From NCBI RefSeq assembly GCF_021596945.1, contig NZ_CP063779.1:4624001-4688000 (forward strand): 64,000 nucleotides of DNA, read 5' to 3'. Position 1 is the first letter of the stretch. Each line of letters starts with the position of its first letter. Positions 55,901 through 63,970 of the stretch are shown here, in pieces. The translations under genes and the position numbers were made by a program. The notes under the pieces are model-generated. The model searched no databases, was not told the DNA's origin, and worked only from the letters and a program-made list of their open reading frames with translations. The stretch is from Mongoliitalea daihaiensis. GTDB lineage: Bacteria; Bacteroidota; Bacteroidia; Cytophagales; Cyclobacteriaceae.

Positions 55901-58900
55901 ATGCTGTGAGCGGGGGTTGTCCATCAGAAATCCTGTCAGTAACTATCAACGAACCAGCTGAGGAACTTCAGGTGAGCATTGATCACCCTGCTATGGTGTT
56001 ATGCCACAATGACCTCGCTTCTATTGAGCTATCCATTTCAGGTGGTAATGGTATCTATGAAGCAAGCATTGACGGAACATTCCTTCCGGTGGATAATAGT
56101 GGATTGATCTTATTTGAAAATGTGACCCCTGGAACCTACACCGTAGAAGTTCGTGATCAAAAAGGATGTACGTTCATAGAGGTGATCACCATTGGAAACC
56201 CACTTCCTTTGGAATTGAACCTTGAAGCACTTGAAAATGTAAGCTGCCCAGATGGAGATGACGGATTTATTGAAATCAGAATTCAAGGAGGTACAGGAAG
56301 CTACACTTACTCTTGGATTGATGCTAATGGAGTAGAAATCGGAAACAGTGCACGAATAGAAAATCTAGCTGCTGGTATGTATCAAGTAATCGTACAGGAT
56401 GCCAATGGATGTGAGATCAGCGAAACTTTTGAAATCGAAAATGTGGCAGCACTGACCATTCAAGCCAATAACATCAATAATGTATCTTGTCATGGAGAGC
56501 AAAATGGAAGCTTCAGCATACTTGCTTCAGGAGGCAATGGCAATTACAGACTATATGTCAATGGAATTCCGCAAAGCGGTTTACAAGTTAGCGGATTGGC
56601 TGCGGGTATTTATGAGGCCTATGTGGAAGATAGCAAAGGTTGTCTTTCCCCTACCCTAACCATAGAAATCACAGAGCCTGATCCTTTAGCCGTTAGCATT
56701 GACCGAACTGAAATCAGCTGCTTTGGCGCGAATGATGGACAAGCTACTATTACAATTACTGGCGGAACGGGGCCTTATCAGGTACGTTGGTCAGATGGAA
56801 GTTCTGAATTGAACAGAACCAATCTGATCCCAGGCAATTATGAAGTGGTGGTTATTGATGCCAATGGTTGTATGGTCCGTACCAACCTCCTATTTGAGCA
56901 GCCTAGTCCTTTGAATGCTTCGGGACAAGTAAGTCCTGTCACTTGTTTTGGAGGAAATGATGGCCGAATCGTATTATCTGTTGCTGGAGGTACTGCTGGC
57001 TACTCTATCCGATGGCTAGATGCTTCCAACAATGAAGTAGGTCAAGGAAATGAATTAGTGAACGCGTTTGCGGGAGAATACACGGCTGAAATCACGGATA
57101 GTAATGGTTGTACGCTCGAGAGGACTTTCATTATTCCTGAGCCATTTGAAGCGTTATCACTGACTCCATTCATCTCCAATATCCGCTGTGCCGGTGAAAG
57201 TAATGGGAGAATTGATCTTTTGGTAGCTGGGGGAACTGCTCCTTACACTTTCCAATGGTCTTCAGGTGAAACTACCCGCTCCATTACCAATAAAACTGCT
57301 GGTGTTTATGAGGTAGAAGTTCGGGATGCTAATGGTTGTTTGTTGGTTCAAAGTTTTGAAATCACAAGCCCTGAACCAATTAACATTGTCGCATCCTCTA
57401 TCAACGATGTTTCTTGTAAATTCGGAAATGATGGAAGCATCGACCTATCTGTTTCTGGCGGCCTAGGCCCTTATCAAATATTCTGGTCCAATGGCGATAT
57501 CGGCCCATCTATTCGGAATTTAAGAGCCGGCATTTACATTACCTTTGTGTTTGATGATAATACCTGCTTTGCTAGTGAAACATTTATCATTCAAGAGCCT
57601 GCCGAAGAATTAACTGTCATAGCGGTCAATAACTCCGAAATCTGTAATCCAGATGATGATACAGGAGTAAGCTTAACTGTAACTGGTGGAACCGCACCAT
57701 ACAGCTACCTATGGTCCAATGGCTCAACAGCCGCAGAATTGATCAATGTTCCAGCTGGCCTTTATTCAGTAGTGGTGACGGACGCGAATGGATGTACTGT
57801 AGCAACAGATGTAGAAGTACAGGAACCTGCTCCAGGCTTGCAACTTTCGTTGGAAGGAACTACGGCAATTTGTGCATCAGGAGGACGAGCAGAAGTAACT
57901 GCGAACGTAACGGGAGGTGTGGCCCCTTACAGTTATCGTTGGTCCAATGGCTCAAGTAGCCCTACCCTCTCCAGTCTGGTACCAGGTATTTATACATTAA
58001 CTGTTACAGATGCCATAGGATGTACAGTTGTAGAGGAAATTGAGATCTTCCCTCCTTTAAATCTTGGTGTCCGATTAGAAAACATTCAGGGAGTTTCTTG
58101 TTTTGGAGGAAATGACGGAGCCATTACCATTGGACTTGTAGGAGAGATGGCTCCTTTTGAAATCGAATGGAGCAACGGTGTTCGCGGGATCACCTCCCTT
58201 ACCAACCTTAGAGCAGGAACTTACTCGGTAACCGTAAGTGATGCAACCGGCTGTAGCACTACGGCAACCTACAATTTGAGGGAACCTGAAGTATTGACAT
58301 TTACTGAATCGGTCAGCAATATTTCCTGTCATGGGGCTAATGACGGAAGTATACAGCTTGACATCTTGGGAGGAACTGCCCCTTACACCTTCCAATGGTC
58401 TCATGGCTTTAATGGGAGAAATCCACGAAACCTTGCTCCGGGCATGTACACAGTTATCATCACGGATAGAAATGGCTGTAGCACAGGTGGTACATTTGGC
58501 ATTTCGCAACCTGAACCTCTGCAATTGGAAGGCGATCACTCCACTGACTTATTGTGTTTTGGAGATGCCCAAGGATTTATCAATGTCAATATCAGTGGAG
58601 GCATACAACCTTATCGGGTGATTTGGTCTGACGACCCTAACGAACAAAGTTTTAACCGCACCAATTTGTTGGCAGGCAGTTACAAAATCACCGTAATTGA
58701 TGACAACAACTGTGTGATTGAAGAAACTTTTGACATTAGACAGCCTCAAAATTTGGAGGCTCGCTTATCTCATCGCTTTGATGTGGACTGTGAAAATCAA
58801 GAATTAACTGGGGTAGCATGGTTAGATATCAGTGGGGGTTCTGGTGACTATGAAATTTGGTGGTACAATGGAGAAACCGGAAGTGAAGAAACCCGCTTTT

Positions 58901-59526
58901 TTAACAGTGAAGAAGTTCTGGCCATTATCACCGATAGCAATGGCTGTAGAGTGGAGGTTTCTGCCCGTATTGAAATGCCATTGGTATTTACACAGTCGGA
59001 TTTCATGTACACCATCCCATCTCTTGGCACTACTGGAGAAATATTGGTCAATGATCCTGTATTATTCTTTGACAGAACTCTTGGAAATGTCATTGCTTGG
59101 GAATGGGATTTTGGAGATGGAAATACCAGCACAGAACAAAATCCAAGTCATACCTATCGAAGACCTGGTAGCTATACGATTACACTCCGGACCTTTGACA
59201 TCTATGGCTGTATTTCAGAAGCTTCTATTGTCGTCGAAGTATTAGCTTCTTACAGAGTTCTCATTCCAAACGCATTCACTCCGAATGGTGATGGATTAAA
59301 CGATACATTCCTACCCAAAATGAGGGGAATTGCTTCATTCGAATTTTACATTTTCAACAAATGGGGAGAATTGATTTACACCAATCTTGAAAATGCAAAT
59401 GAAGGCTGGGATGGCACGCTCAACGGACGCATGAGTCCTAATGGCAATTATGTTTATAAGTTGGTGTATACCGCAGAAGATGGGGAGACAGGTACACAAA
59501 CAGGTGTATTCACCTTGATAAATTAA
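46954..59526 (+). CDS. Giant SprB-repeat adhesin with type IX secretion sorting domain
   Basis: A 4190-residue secreted protein. A signal peptide (residues 1-27) is followed by roughly fifty SprB-type modules of about 80 residues, each with a core like SCFGGNDGSI, a GGTGPYTYSW strand and an end like GTYTVTVTDANGC. Near residues 4025-4105 there is a PKD domain (AWEWDFGDGNTSTEQNPSHT), and the last 85 residues form the T9SS type B / gliding-motility-associated sorting domain (IPNAFTPNGDGLNDTF). SprB in Flavobacterium johnsoniae is the mobile surface adhesin for gliding. Here residues 2055-3163 are a recent tandem amplification. The next gene, 22 bases away, encodes a PorP/SprF protein, its likely export partner. 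Confidence 0.93.
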   Translation: MAKFYRTIFFLLTVIFAGGFSLESFGQGLIQDIFAIRECERIAEYRVRGGTPPYTYVWTLNGVVVQEDIGLDATQTSILTQAQSGTYEVTVTDAAGNTRSASFPFSESSNFILDIEILEDQECEGTTFGRIVGIIEDGIAPFSITIINEIGQVVLANQPLPGREINLSGYPAGIYLIEVEDANGCREITEVELEEIPPLTFEEGAGLGAFPVTCEDNGSIAYNVQNSEGDVRFRIRRADGSFVNNWTVTNPNGEIRFDGLPIGDYVLEIADDFRTEACPAELPFSIVDEVLFVFENTPENIVCFGDTNGSIRFDIIRNFTDFTPLPNQVELTLTNASGVVIETVTVPIGVDSGFHIFNNLGVGVYTITTRHGGVDYPECVQTFTVEIEGPDSPLTASIVGTNELCFGDNDGTATVTASGGWGGYTYLWSNGGNTSTISGLAPGDYWVDITDAGDCTIRREITIIGPSAAITADIRVINDLTCVGANDGGAIIENIQGGYGGYTIQWSVGGQTTAEAIELPAGNISVTVTDSEGCSATFFTELVAPPAPDVLISESIVSCFGAADGSVRIQIFGTDDYTVTVAGQSQIGNDVTFTGLPSGEHPVTISYGGNCNIARTFMIASPNAVVINRSNVIKSEISCFGQEDVAISGLTASGGTGTLSVQWQQEISGTFENIPGATNFDINNLGPGRYKIIVTDVNGCLDEFTYEFTEPAPLQVSPPSITDVTCFGGANGSVTFTITGGRAPYAYRLNGGTEVLTNNNTITLPNLPASTGNIIEIRDASNCTVDSFTFDIASAPPIEIELVDIIEETCFGQNNGGININIGGGSGVLSVRWFRSNNLNDPISTNQNLTNVGPGTYTVRVFDAGNEFCFASAEYTIAPTPEIEVSLAGSPVNVLCFGEETGAININASGGTGELTFAWTGPNGFTSTQQNISNLTAGDYQVRVTDANGCFKDLVDILITQPATGITINTLLTTSPLCSDSNDGSIQMQVFGGQGPYTLSWERQNALGDFEFFPGTGLSLTSIPGGTYKLTATDANGCFAEREVILTAPDELVITVTNIINVSCFDRNDGRINIEVTGGTGPYTFTWDHGFVNQNPSNLSAGTYAVNVRDVNGCETRLENIQITQPAETRIDEVFVSAPSCDFNDGRIEVAFVGGDATFTSTWFSLPSNTPLATNTNVLEGITPGAYRVDYGNGTSCTISRIFVVPGPTNPLQLNISAQDPTCDNNNGIIAISASGGTPGYNFFIEIEGNREPLNSTILANREAGIYTIIVRDSNGCEVERTIEINNPNQPIYEVEKIQDVSCFGGNDGIINFTTFGDLTGISFQWFRRELTGALTPINENELNQLTAGTYFVRFTYDNNCTLNSEDIIITQPDQLIITNTVTQLVCFDDLGSISFNISGGNSGKTLTLTGPSAFSQTENNIFSGTFSFENLSPGVYTWTLNDAGCPEQTGTITINSVQRPTFTLSKTDVICFGDSNGSIDVADILLENNRTYTIILNGVNRGLQSSFTNLPAGLYTIQIVDSQGCASESQVIQITQPDRPLEILNLLTSDATCFEGNEGSISFELSGGTTPYTYTLSRSNGFSISDSGVFANSPINIQNLSAGTYLLEVMDATGNCQTAGSFTINQPTALVFNREIGQIACPEGTTFIRLLLSGGTSPYNYTWERLDSSGNWELLAENGNELTGIVAGTYRYIATDANSCEIFTDIVEIPEAAPVSLSFIADDILCFGGNTQVTLNASRPGFSNFTYFVNGNQIFGNTFPAIAGDYEVFARDNINGCVSDTITISINQPAEPLSFSNFTTSQLSCFESNDGVISFVLNGGTAPYRVTFQGEERLANAGEVLTFNSLAANIPYGFDVVDANGCLLTIPSVILTQPFPIQVNSSFTPIQCFGGTGSIVIQATGGRAPFTIQWEYAVDGVNFASAPEFDQSFTLNNLPAGAYRYTLTDNGGCPPVVETIVLNQPTQTTLTFDATDVSCFGGNDGSVRLFPSGGPSTNYQLFFNGQLVTGNEVFGLSAGTYEAFAISGGCPSEIISITIEQPAEALTAQISFPAEVLCHNDLASIELSISGGNGIYEASIDGTFLPVDSSGLILFENVTPGTYTVEVRDQKGCTFTEVITIGNPLPLELNLEALENISCADSDDGFIEISIQGGTGSYTYSWIDANGVEIGNSARIENLAAGMYQVIVQDANGCEISETFEIENVAPLSIELTDLIHISCHGNETGAFTIIPTGGNGDYSLFVNGIESNNFQVSGLAAGDYEVFVMDSKGCVSPTIIVTITQPEPLAVTFNVTPITCFGANDGMANSLISGGVGPYEILWSDGSTSITRENLVPGMYEVTVTDANGCIQTISTIEITQPQELVVTSSFTPIQCFDGEGSIQVQATGGRSPLNISWQYAANGVDFTAMPGFDGLFELAALKAGAYTYTVTDNGGCPPVVETIVLEQPTETVLAVETGDVSCFGGNDGFIRFLPSGGPSSVYQLFLDGQLITGNEVLNLTAGTYEVYAVSGGCPSEILSVTINEPAEELQVSIDHPAMVLCHNDLASIELSISGGNGIYEASIDGTFLPVDNSGLILFENVTPGTYTVEVRDQKGCTFIEVITIGNPLPLELNLEALENVSCPDGDDGFIEISIQGGTGSYTYSWIDANGVEIGNSARLENLAAGMYQVIVQDANGCEISETFEIENVAPLSIELTDLIHISCHGNETGAFTIIPTGGNGDYSLFVNGIESNNFQVSGLAAGDYEVFVMDSKGCVSPTIIVTITQPEPLAVTFNVTPITCFGANDGMANLLISGGVGPYEILWSDGSTSITRENLAPGMYEVTVTDANGCIQTISTIEITQPQELVVTSSFTPIQCFDGEGSIQVQATGGRSPLNISWQYAANGIDFTAMPGFDGLFELAALKAGAYTYTVTDNGGCPPLVETIILDQPTETVLAVETGDVSCFGGNDGFIRFLPSGGPSSVYQLFLDGQLITGNEVLNLTAGTYEVYAVSGGCPSEILSVTINEPAEELQVSIDHPAMVLCHNDLASIELSISGGNGIYEASIDGTFLPVDNSGLILFENVTPGTYTVEVRDQKGCTFIEVITIGNPLPLELNLEALENVSCPDGDDGFIEIRIQGGTGSYTYSWIDANGVEIGNSARIENLAAGMYQVIVQDANGCEISETFEIENVAALTIQANNINNVSCHGEQNGSFSILASGGNGNYRLYVNGIPQSGLQVSGLAAGIYEAYVEDSKGCLSPTLTIEITEPDPLAVSIDRTEISCFGANDGQATITITGGTGPYQVRWSDGSSELNRTNLIPGNYEVVVIDANGCMVRTNLLFEQPSPLNASGQVSPVTCFGGNDGRIVLSVAGGTAGYSIRWLDASNNEVGQGNELVNAFAGEYTAEITDSNGCTLERTFIIPEPFEALSLTPFISNIRCAGESNGRIDLLVAGGTAPYTFQWSSGETTRSITNKTAGVYEVEVRDANGCLLVQSFEITSPEPINIVASSINDVSCKFGNDGSIDLSVSGGLGPYQIFWSNGDIGPSIRNLRAGIYITFVFDDNTCFASETFIIQEPAEELTVIAVNNSEICNPDDDTGVSLTVTGGTAPYSYLWSNGSTAAELINVPAGLYSVVVTDANGCTVATDVEVQEPAPGLQLSLEGTTAICASGGRAEVTANVTGGVAPYSYRWSNGSSSPTLSSLVPGIYTLTVTDAIGCTVVEEIEIFPPLNLGVRLENIQGVSCFGGNDGAITIGLVGEMAPFEIEWSNGVRGITSLTNLRAGTYSVTVSDATGCSTTATYNLREPEVLTFTESVSNISCHGANDGSIQLDILGGTAPYTFQWSHGFNGRNPRNLAPGMYTVIITDRNGCSTGGTFGISQPEPLQLEGDHSTDLLCFGDAQGFINVNISGGIQPYRVIWSDDPNEQSFNRTNLLAGSYKITVIDDNNCVIEETFDIRQPQNLEARLSHRFDVDCENQELTGVAWLDISGGSGDYEIWWYNGETGSEETRFFNSEEVLAIITDSNGCRVEVSARIEMPLVFTQSDFMYTIPSLGTTGEILVNDPVLFFDRTLGNVIAWEWDFGDGNTSTEQNPSHTYRRPGSYTITLRTFDIYGCISEASIVVEVLASYRVLIPNAFTPNGDGLNDTFLPKMRGIASFEFYIFNKWGELIYTNLENANEGWDGTLNGRMSPNGNYVYKLVYTAEDGETGTQTGVFTLIN
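53118..56441 (+). repeat. 1443-bp near-identical tandem super-repeat inside the adhesin gene
   Basis: About 2.3 copies of a 1443-base unit (481 residues, six SprB modules) follow head to tail. The landmark ccacaatgacctcgct occurs at 53118, 54561 and 56004, and actatagaaatcacac at 54001 and 55444. Copies differ by scattered single bases. Beyond about 56441, and before 53118, the modules are still alignable but much more diverged, so this block is recent. It keeps the reading frame. Confidence 0.9.
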
Positions 59527-59548
59527 TGACATTGAAATTCTCTTAGAG

Positions 59549-60574
59549 ATGAAAAAATTGATATTCTTAATCTTGTTTGTCACGATGGCTATTGAAGTCA
59601 AAGGACAAGATGTGCAGTTCACACAATTCTACGCAGCGCCGGTTTACCTGAACCCTGCATTTACTGGGGCATCCGAATTAACCCGTGTAGGAGCCAACTT
59701 TCGAAATCAATGGCCTGGGTTGGATCATTCTTTTGTATCCTATTCGGCTTATATTGACCATTATATGTTTGATATTAATTCCGGTGTTGGATTGATTTTC
59801 AATGCGAATAGAGAAAGTAAATCCCGATTGGCAACAAATGAAATTGGATTGACTTATTCCTATCGTCTGCAACTAGGGAATGACGCTTTTTTAAGGGTTG
59901 GTGGACAAGTGAGCCATATTGGTAGAGATGCCTATTTTGGTGATTTGATTTTCGGAAGTCAGCTGGATATCAATGCAGGCACTATCGGTACAGACAGTGG
60001 AGAATTACTCAGTGAAGATTATCGTCATAATTTCTTAAATTATAACCTTGGCTTCTTGTTTAACTCAGAGAGAGTTTGGTTTGGCGTTTCGGGTCACAAC
60101 CTTACCCAACCCAACATCTCATTCATTGATGACAACATCAGCAGGCTTCCCATCCGACTATCTGCTCATGGAGGGATAAAAGTCGATTTAGGAGAAGGCT
60201 ATATCAATAACTTTTACAGTAATGCACGTCAAGAAAGAGCCGCAATGTTTGCCTTCAACTATAAGCATCAAGCTCCTTTCAATCAATTGGATATCGGTAC
60301 ACAGATTTTCATTCAGCCCTTGGTGTTGGGTGTGTGGTACAGAGGTTTCCCTGTAAAATACGCCATGCCCAATAATGAATCCATTGCTGCATTGATAGGT
60401 ATCACACTTGAAAGCGGTTTGGATATAGGTTATAGCTATGATTTCACCATTTCGAAATTGGGTAACCTGCAATCTGCCGGTGCGCACGAGATATCGATTC
60501 GGTATTCATTTCTCTATGGTGACCCTAATCAACGAAACAGACGAAGTACCATTATTCCTTGTTTTAGGTTTTGA
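59549..60574 (+). CDS. PorP/SprF-family type IX secretion outer-membrane protein
   Basis: A 341-residue outer-membrane protein with a signal peptide (residues 1-19). The family start QDVQFTQFYAAPVYLNPAFT is unmistakable, followed by amphipathic barrel strands (VGANFRNQWPGLDHSFVSYS) and the C-terminal HEISIRYSFLY. In F. johnsoniae SprF is needed for export of SprB, and PorP/SprF-like genes pair with type B-CTD substrates. Its position 22 bases after the SprB-like gene indicates a dedicated substrate-specific partner in one operon. Confidence 0.92.
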   Translation: MKKLIFLILFVTMAIEVKGQDVQFTQFYAAPVYLNPAFTGASELTRVGANFRNQWPGLDHSFVSYSAYIDHYMFDINSGVGLIFNANRESKSRLATNEIGLTYSYRLQLGNDAFLRVGGQVSHIGRDAYFGDLIFGSQLDINAGTIGTDSGELLSEDYRHNFLNYNLGFLFNSERVWFGVSGHNLTQPNISFIDDNISRLPIRLSAHGGIKVDLGEGYINNFYSNARQERAAMFAFNYKHQAPFNQLDIGTQIFIQPLVLGVWYRGFPVKYAMPNNESIAALIGITLESGLDIGYSYDFTISKLGNLQSAGAHEISIRYSFLYGDPNQRNRRSTIIPCFRF

Positions 60575-60775
60575 CCAGTAGTTTACCCTTCTTCAAAAAA
60601 AATCTTTTTTTCGATATTTTCGTTGTGCAATAAAATACAATACCTGTATCAGTCTTTTTTCTTTTTCCGAGATTTTTACAAAAGAATTCAGTTTCAAATC
60701 CCACAAGAGTAGGATTGAAATCTATTGATTTAACTATGCAGGAAGTATCTTCTCAACTAATTAAAACCTTGTTTT

Positions 60776-63700
60776 TCAAACTTTTAATGCACAATTGAAA
60801 TAAACCTTAAACACAGAACCTTTCCCCAACTCACTTTCCACTTCGATTTCACCACCGGATAGGTTAATGATTTTTTTCACCAAAAATAACCCTACGCCGC
60901 TTCCTTCAACGTGATCATGTACTCTTTTGAATTTAGCGAAGATTTCTCTTTTTTTATTTTCAGGGATGCCTAACCCATTGTCATGGATAGTTAAGATTAT
61001 AAAGTTGTCCTTTAACTCAGTACTAAATTTAACTTCAGGCGCTCGATCAGGGGATCTATATTTTATCGCATTACTTAAGATGTTTGTTAGAATACTTCTC
61101 AGGTTTTTTCTCGAAAATGGAATTTCAGTGACTTTTAAATCCAAATGGATTACTGCATTGGACGATGTCAATTTATTTCCCAAAGATGACTCTATTTCTT
61201 TTAGCATCTCAGCTACATCTATTTTCTCAGTAATATCTATTTCATTTTCTATTTTGACTATGTCTGAAAGTTCATTGATAATAGATCCAAGATTGAGAGT
61301 GGAAGAATTTATCATATCAAAAATCTCTTTATCTGATTCATTGCGAACCTCCAAGGATTCCTCCAAGAGTGCGATCAATGACTTAAGATTATTAAGAGGT
61401 CCTTTTAAATCATGGGAGACGGAATAGATAAAAGTATCATGATCTTCGTTGATCCGTGAAAGCTTGTTTTCGACTAATTTAATATCTGTGATATCGTTGA
61501 AAGTAATGATCGCACCATCGTTTCGGTTATCTTTTAACTTAATGTATGGTATCACCATCATCTGATACCATCTCCCATCAAGGGTTTGAACCTCTTTCTC
61601 AATTTTCTTTTCATCATTGATTACTTTGGCAATATCGTCCATCAAAGTAGAGAATTTGATATTAGTTGACAAATCACTGATTAACCTACCTATATCACTC
61701 TCTTTAAGGTTAATTTGTAGAATAGCTGATGGTGTGAATTTTCTTAGGACCAGACCTCTGTCTACATATAGCTGTGCATTGATGGTGGATTTAAAATAAT
61801 TATTAAGGTCATCATTCAAATCTGCAAGCTCTCTGATTTTCAATTGATATTCATTATTGACTGTCTGAAGTTCCTCATTGACAGATTGAAGTTCTTCATT
61901 GGTACTTTGCAATTCTTCATTTCCTGAAATCAATTCTTCATTGTAGGAAGAAATATTATCGTTAGAAACTTCAAGTGCATCATAGGCATAAGTAAGTTTT
62001 TGCTTGGTTTCTGCTAATTCATTTTTAATATCTTCATAATAGCGAGCAGTGTGCTCTTCTATACTAAAACTTTCAACATGCTGATCTTCAATCAATTCTT
62101 TTTGTATACTAAACAAAACTATAGCTACATCTTGCGAAGATTGGTCTGATGCTAAAAATGGTTTGACTAGAATATTTACCAATTGATTGGTACCATCAAT
62201 TCTAGTATTTACTTTATTTAATCTAATTTTCATATTCGTTTTCAATGCTTTCTTCAAAGAAGTAAAAGTCGCCATTGCGAGTTCTTGAGGAAGCATTTCC
62301 AAGAGATTGAAATTAAAGATTTTTGGAAGTAGATATTTTTCAAAATCACCAGTTGAATGTAGAATTTCAAAGTTGGTATCTATCCATATTGCTGCTTCAT
62401 GTCCAAACTCCTCAAGCAATGTTTGGTTAGTAAGTTCTATCAAGTTATTGATCTTGAAAGTTCTTTTATGTGTTGCACTTAGATTAAGGTTTGTAATTTG
62501 CCGTTCTAATCCAGGAGTGCTGTAGGTTGTGTTTCTTAAATTCTGCACCACTTCTGTACTTTTAAAAATTTTCCATTTCTTATCATGCTCTAAAAATGAT
62601 TTTTTCAAGTCTCCCAAGCTTTCACTTGGTCCTAAAAACAAATAACCACCACTATTGAGACAAAAATGGAGGGAAGATAATATTTTCTTTTGCAAAATCG
62701 GATTAAGATAAATTAGCAGATTTCTGCAGCTTATCAAATCTATTTTCCCATAAGGCGGTTGCTTGACAATATCATGTTCGGCAAAGATTATCATTTTCCG
62801 AACGTTATCTCTGATTTTAAATTTTTTATCTTGTTTTAAAAAGTATTTTTCGAGTCTTTCTTTAGATACTTCTTTCGAAATGCTTTCTGGGTAAACTCCT
62901 TTTGAAGCATGTTGAATTGCTAACTTATCAATATCACTAGCGAAAATTTTGACTTCTAAGTTTTTTTGCATTGATGTGAGCAACTCATGTATAAGAATAG
63001 CAAAAGAATATGCTTCTTCACCAGTGGCACAGCCTACTACCCAAACTTTCAGAGTGTCCACTTGTAATTTATCTTCAATAATATTTTTAAGTACTTTTTC
63101 TTTTATGATTTCAAAAGCTTCGCTGTCTCGAAAAAATTTAGTGACGCTTATCAAAAACTCTTTTGCTAGAATATCGATTTCAGAAGAATTTGATTTGAGA
63201 AAATCTGTGTAATCTTTTAAACTAGTGAAATTATTTTTCGCCATTCTCGCGAGTACTCTTCTTAAAATGGTGGGTTTCTTATACTCAAAAAAGTCAAAAG
63301 GTGTATTCTCTTGAATAAGATTAAGAATATCAAACAATTCAGCTTCACTATTTTCTGAAATCTCTTGAAAGTTTTTTTCTATGGCCGTTTGTTTTAAATA
63401 AGAAAGTAGCGCTTCCGGAATCAATCCAGATGGACAGATGATATCTGCGTTTCCAGACTCGATGGCACTTTTCGGCATCGCATCAAATTTTGCACTTTCC
63501 GGATCCTGTACGATTACAATTCCCCCACTACGTCTGATAGCCGAAATACCTTTGGTACCATCCGACCCTGTACCAGACAGTATAACTGCAATACTTTTGT
63601 TCCCACAGTCATTTGCCAAAGAATCAAAAAATATATCAATTGCTGTATTAGGCTGCTTTGCATGACTTTTGGTAAGAAGTAATCTTCTATTTTTGATGAT

Positions 63701-63970
63701 CATATTCTTACCTCTTGGAATAAGGTAAATGCAATCAGGCCTTACAATCATATTATTTTCTGTAATGAAAATTTTCAAATTGCTGTGTTTAGCAAGTGTT
63801 TCTGCCATAAAACTTTCATGATCTGGAGAAAGGTGTTGGATAATCACATAGGCTAATCCTTCTCCTGAAGTATTATCAAAAATAGAATGAATAGCCTCCA
63901 TTCCTCCAGCAGAAGCACCAATCGCTACTATAAACAAATCATTATTAGGGGGGATGGCATCATCATTCAT
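60776..63970 (-). CDS. CheB-CheR-PAS hybrid histidine kinase
   Basis: A 1064-residue cytosolic signalling protein. Domains in order: CheB methylesterase (about 10-190; Ser20 in AIGASAGGMEAI, then ILSGTGSDGTKGI) without a receiver domain; CheR methyltransferase (about 210-480; VWVVGCATGEEAYSFAI, DLISCRNLLIYLN); a long coiled coil (about 645-735) with repeated ELQSTNEELQSVNEEL; a PAS-like domain; HisKA with phospho-acceptor His853 (FIYSVSHDLKGPLNNL); and HATPase_c (ILSNAIKYRS, DNGLGIP, GSGVGLFLV). No response regulator, MCP or flagellar gene is near, so its targets are unknown. Such hybrids are common in Bacteroidota. Confidence 0.93.
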   Translation of the reverse strand: MNDDAIPPNNDLFIVAIGASAGGMEAIHSIFDNTSGEGLAYVIIQHLSPDHESFMAETLAKHSNLKIFITENNMIVRPDCIYLIPRGKNMIIKNRRLLLTKSHAKQPNTAIDIFFDSLANDCGNKSIAVILSGTGSDGTKGISAIRRSGGIVIVQDPESAKFDAMPKSAIESGNADIICPSGLIPEALLSYLKQTAIEKNFQEISENSEAELFDILNLIQENTPFDFFEYKKPTILRRVLARMAKNNFTSLKDYTDFLKSNSSEIDILAKEFLISVTKFFRDSEAFEIIKEKVLKNIIEDKLQVDTLKVWVVGCATGEEAYSFAILIHELLTSMQKNLEVKIFASDIDKLAIQHASKGVYPESISKEVSKERLEKYFLKQDKKFKIRDNVRKMIIFAEHDIVKQPPYGKIDLISCRNLLIYLNPILQKKILSSLHFCLNSGGYLFLGPSESLGDLKKSFLEHDKKWKIFKSTEVVQNLRNTTYSTPGLERQITNLNLSATHKRTFKINNLIELTNQTLLEEFGHEAAIWIDTNFEILHSTGDFEKYLLPKIFNFNLLEMLPQELAMATFTSLKKALKTNMKIRLNKVNTRIDGTNQLVNILVKPFLASDQSSQDVAIVLFSIQKELIEDQHVESFSIEEHTARYYEDIKNELAETKQKLTYAYDALEVSNDNISSYNEELISGNEELQSTNEELQSVNEELQTVNNEYQLKIRELADLNDDLNNYFKSTINAQLYVDRGLVLRKFTPSAILQINLKESDIGRLISDLSTNIKFSTLMDDIAKVINDEKKIEKEVQTLDGRWYQMMVIPYIKLKDNRNDGAIITFNDITDIKLVENKLSRINEDHDTFIYSVSHDLKGPLNNLKSLIALLEESLEVRNESDKEIFDMINSSTLNLGSIINELSDIVKIENEIDITEKIDVAEMLKEIESSLGNKLTSSNAVIHLDLKVTEIPFSRKNLRSILTNILSNAIKYRSPDRAPEVKFSTELKDNFIILTIHDNGLGIPENKKREIFAKFKRVHDHVEGSGVGLFLVKKIINLSGGEIEVESELGKGSVFKVYFNCALKV

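Noticed and set aside
58075-58539. 154-residue minus-strand open frame inside the adhesin gene
   Set aside because: It is antisense to conserved SprB modules, has low-complexity basic composition and no start signal.
46954-59526. Insertion sequence or assembly of several genes inside the adhesin
   Set aside because: The reading frame is open for all 4190 codons, the modules are uniform, and the signal peptide and sorting domain lie at the two ends, so it is one gene.
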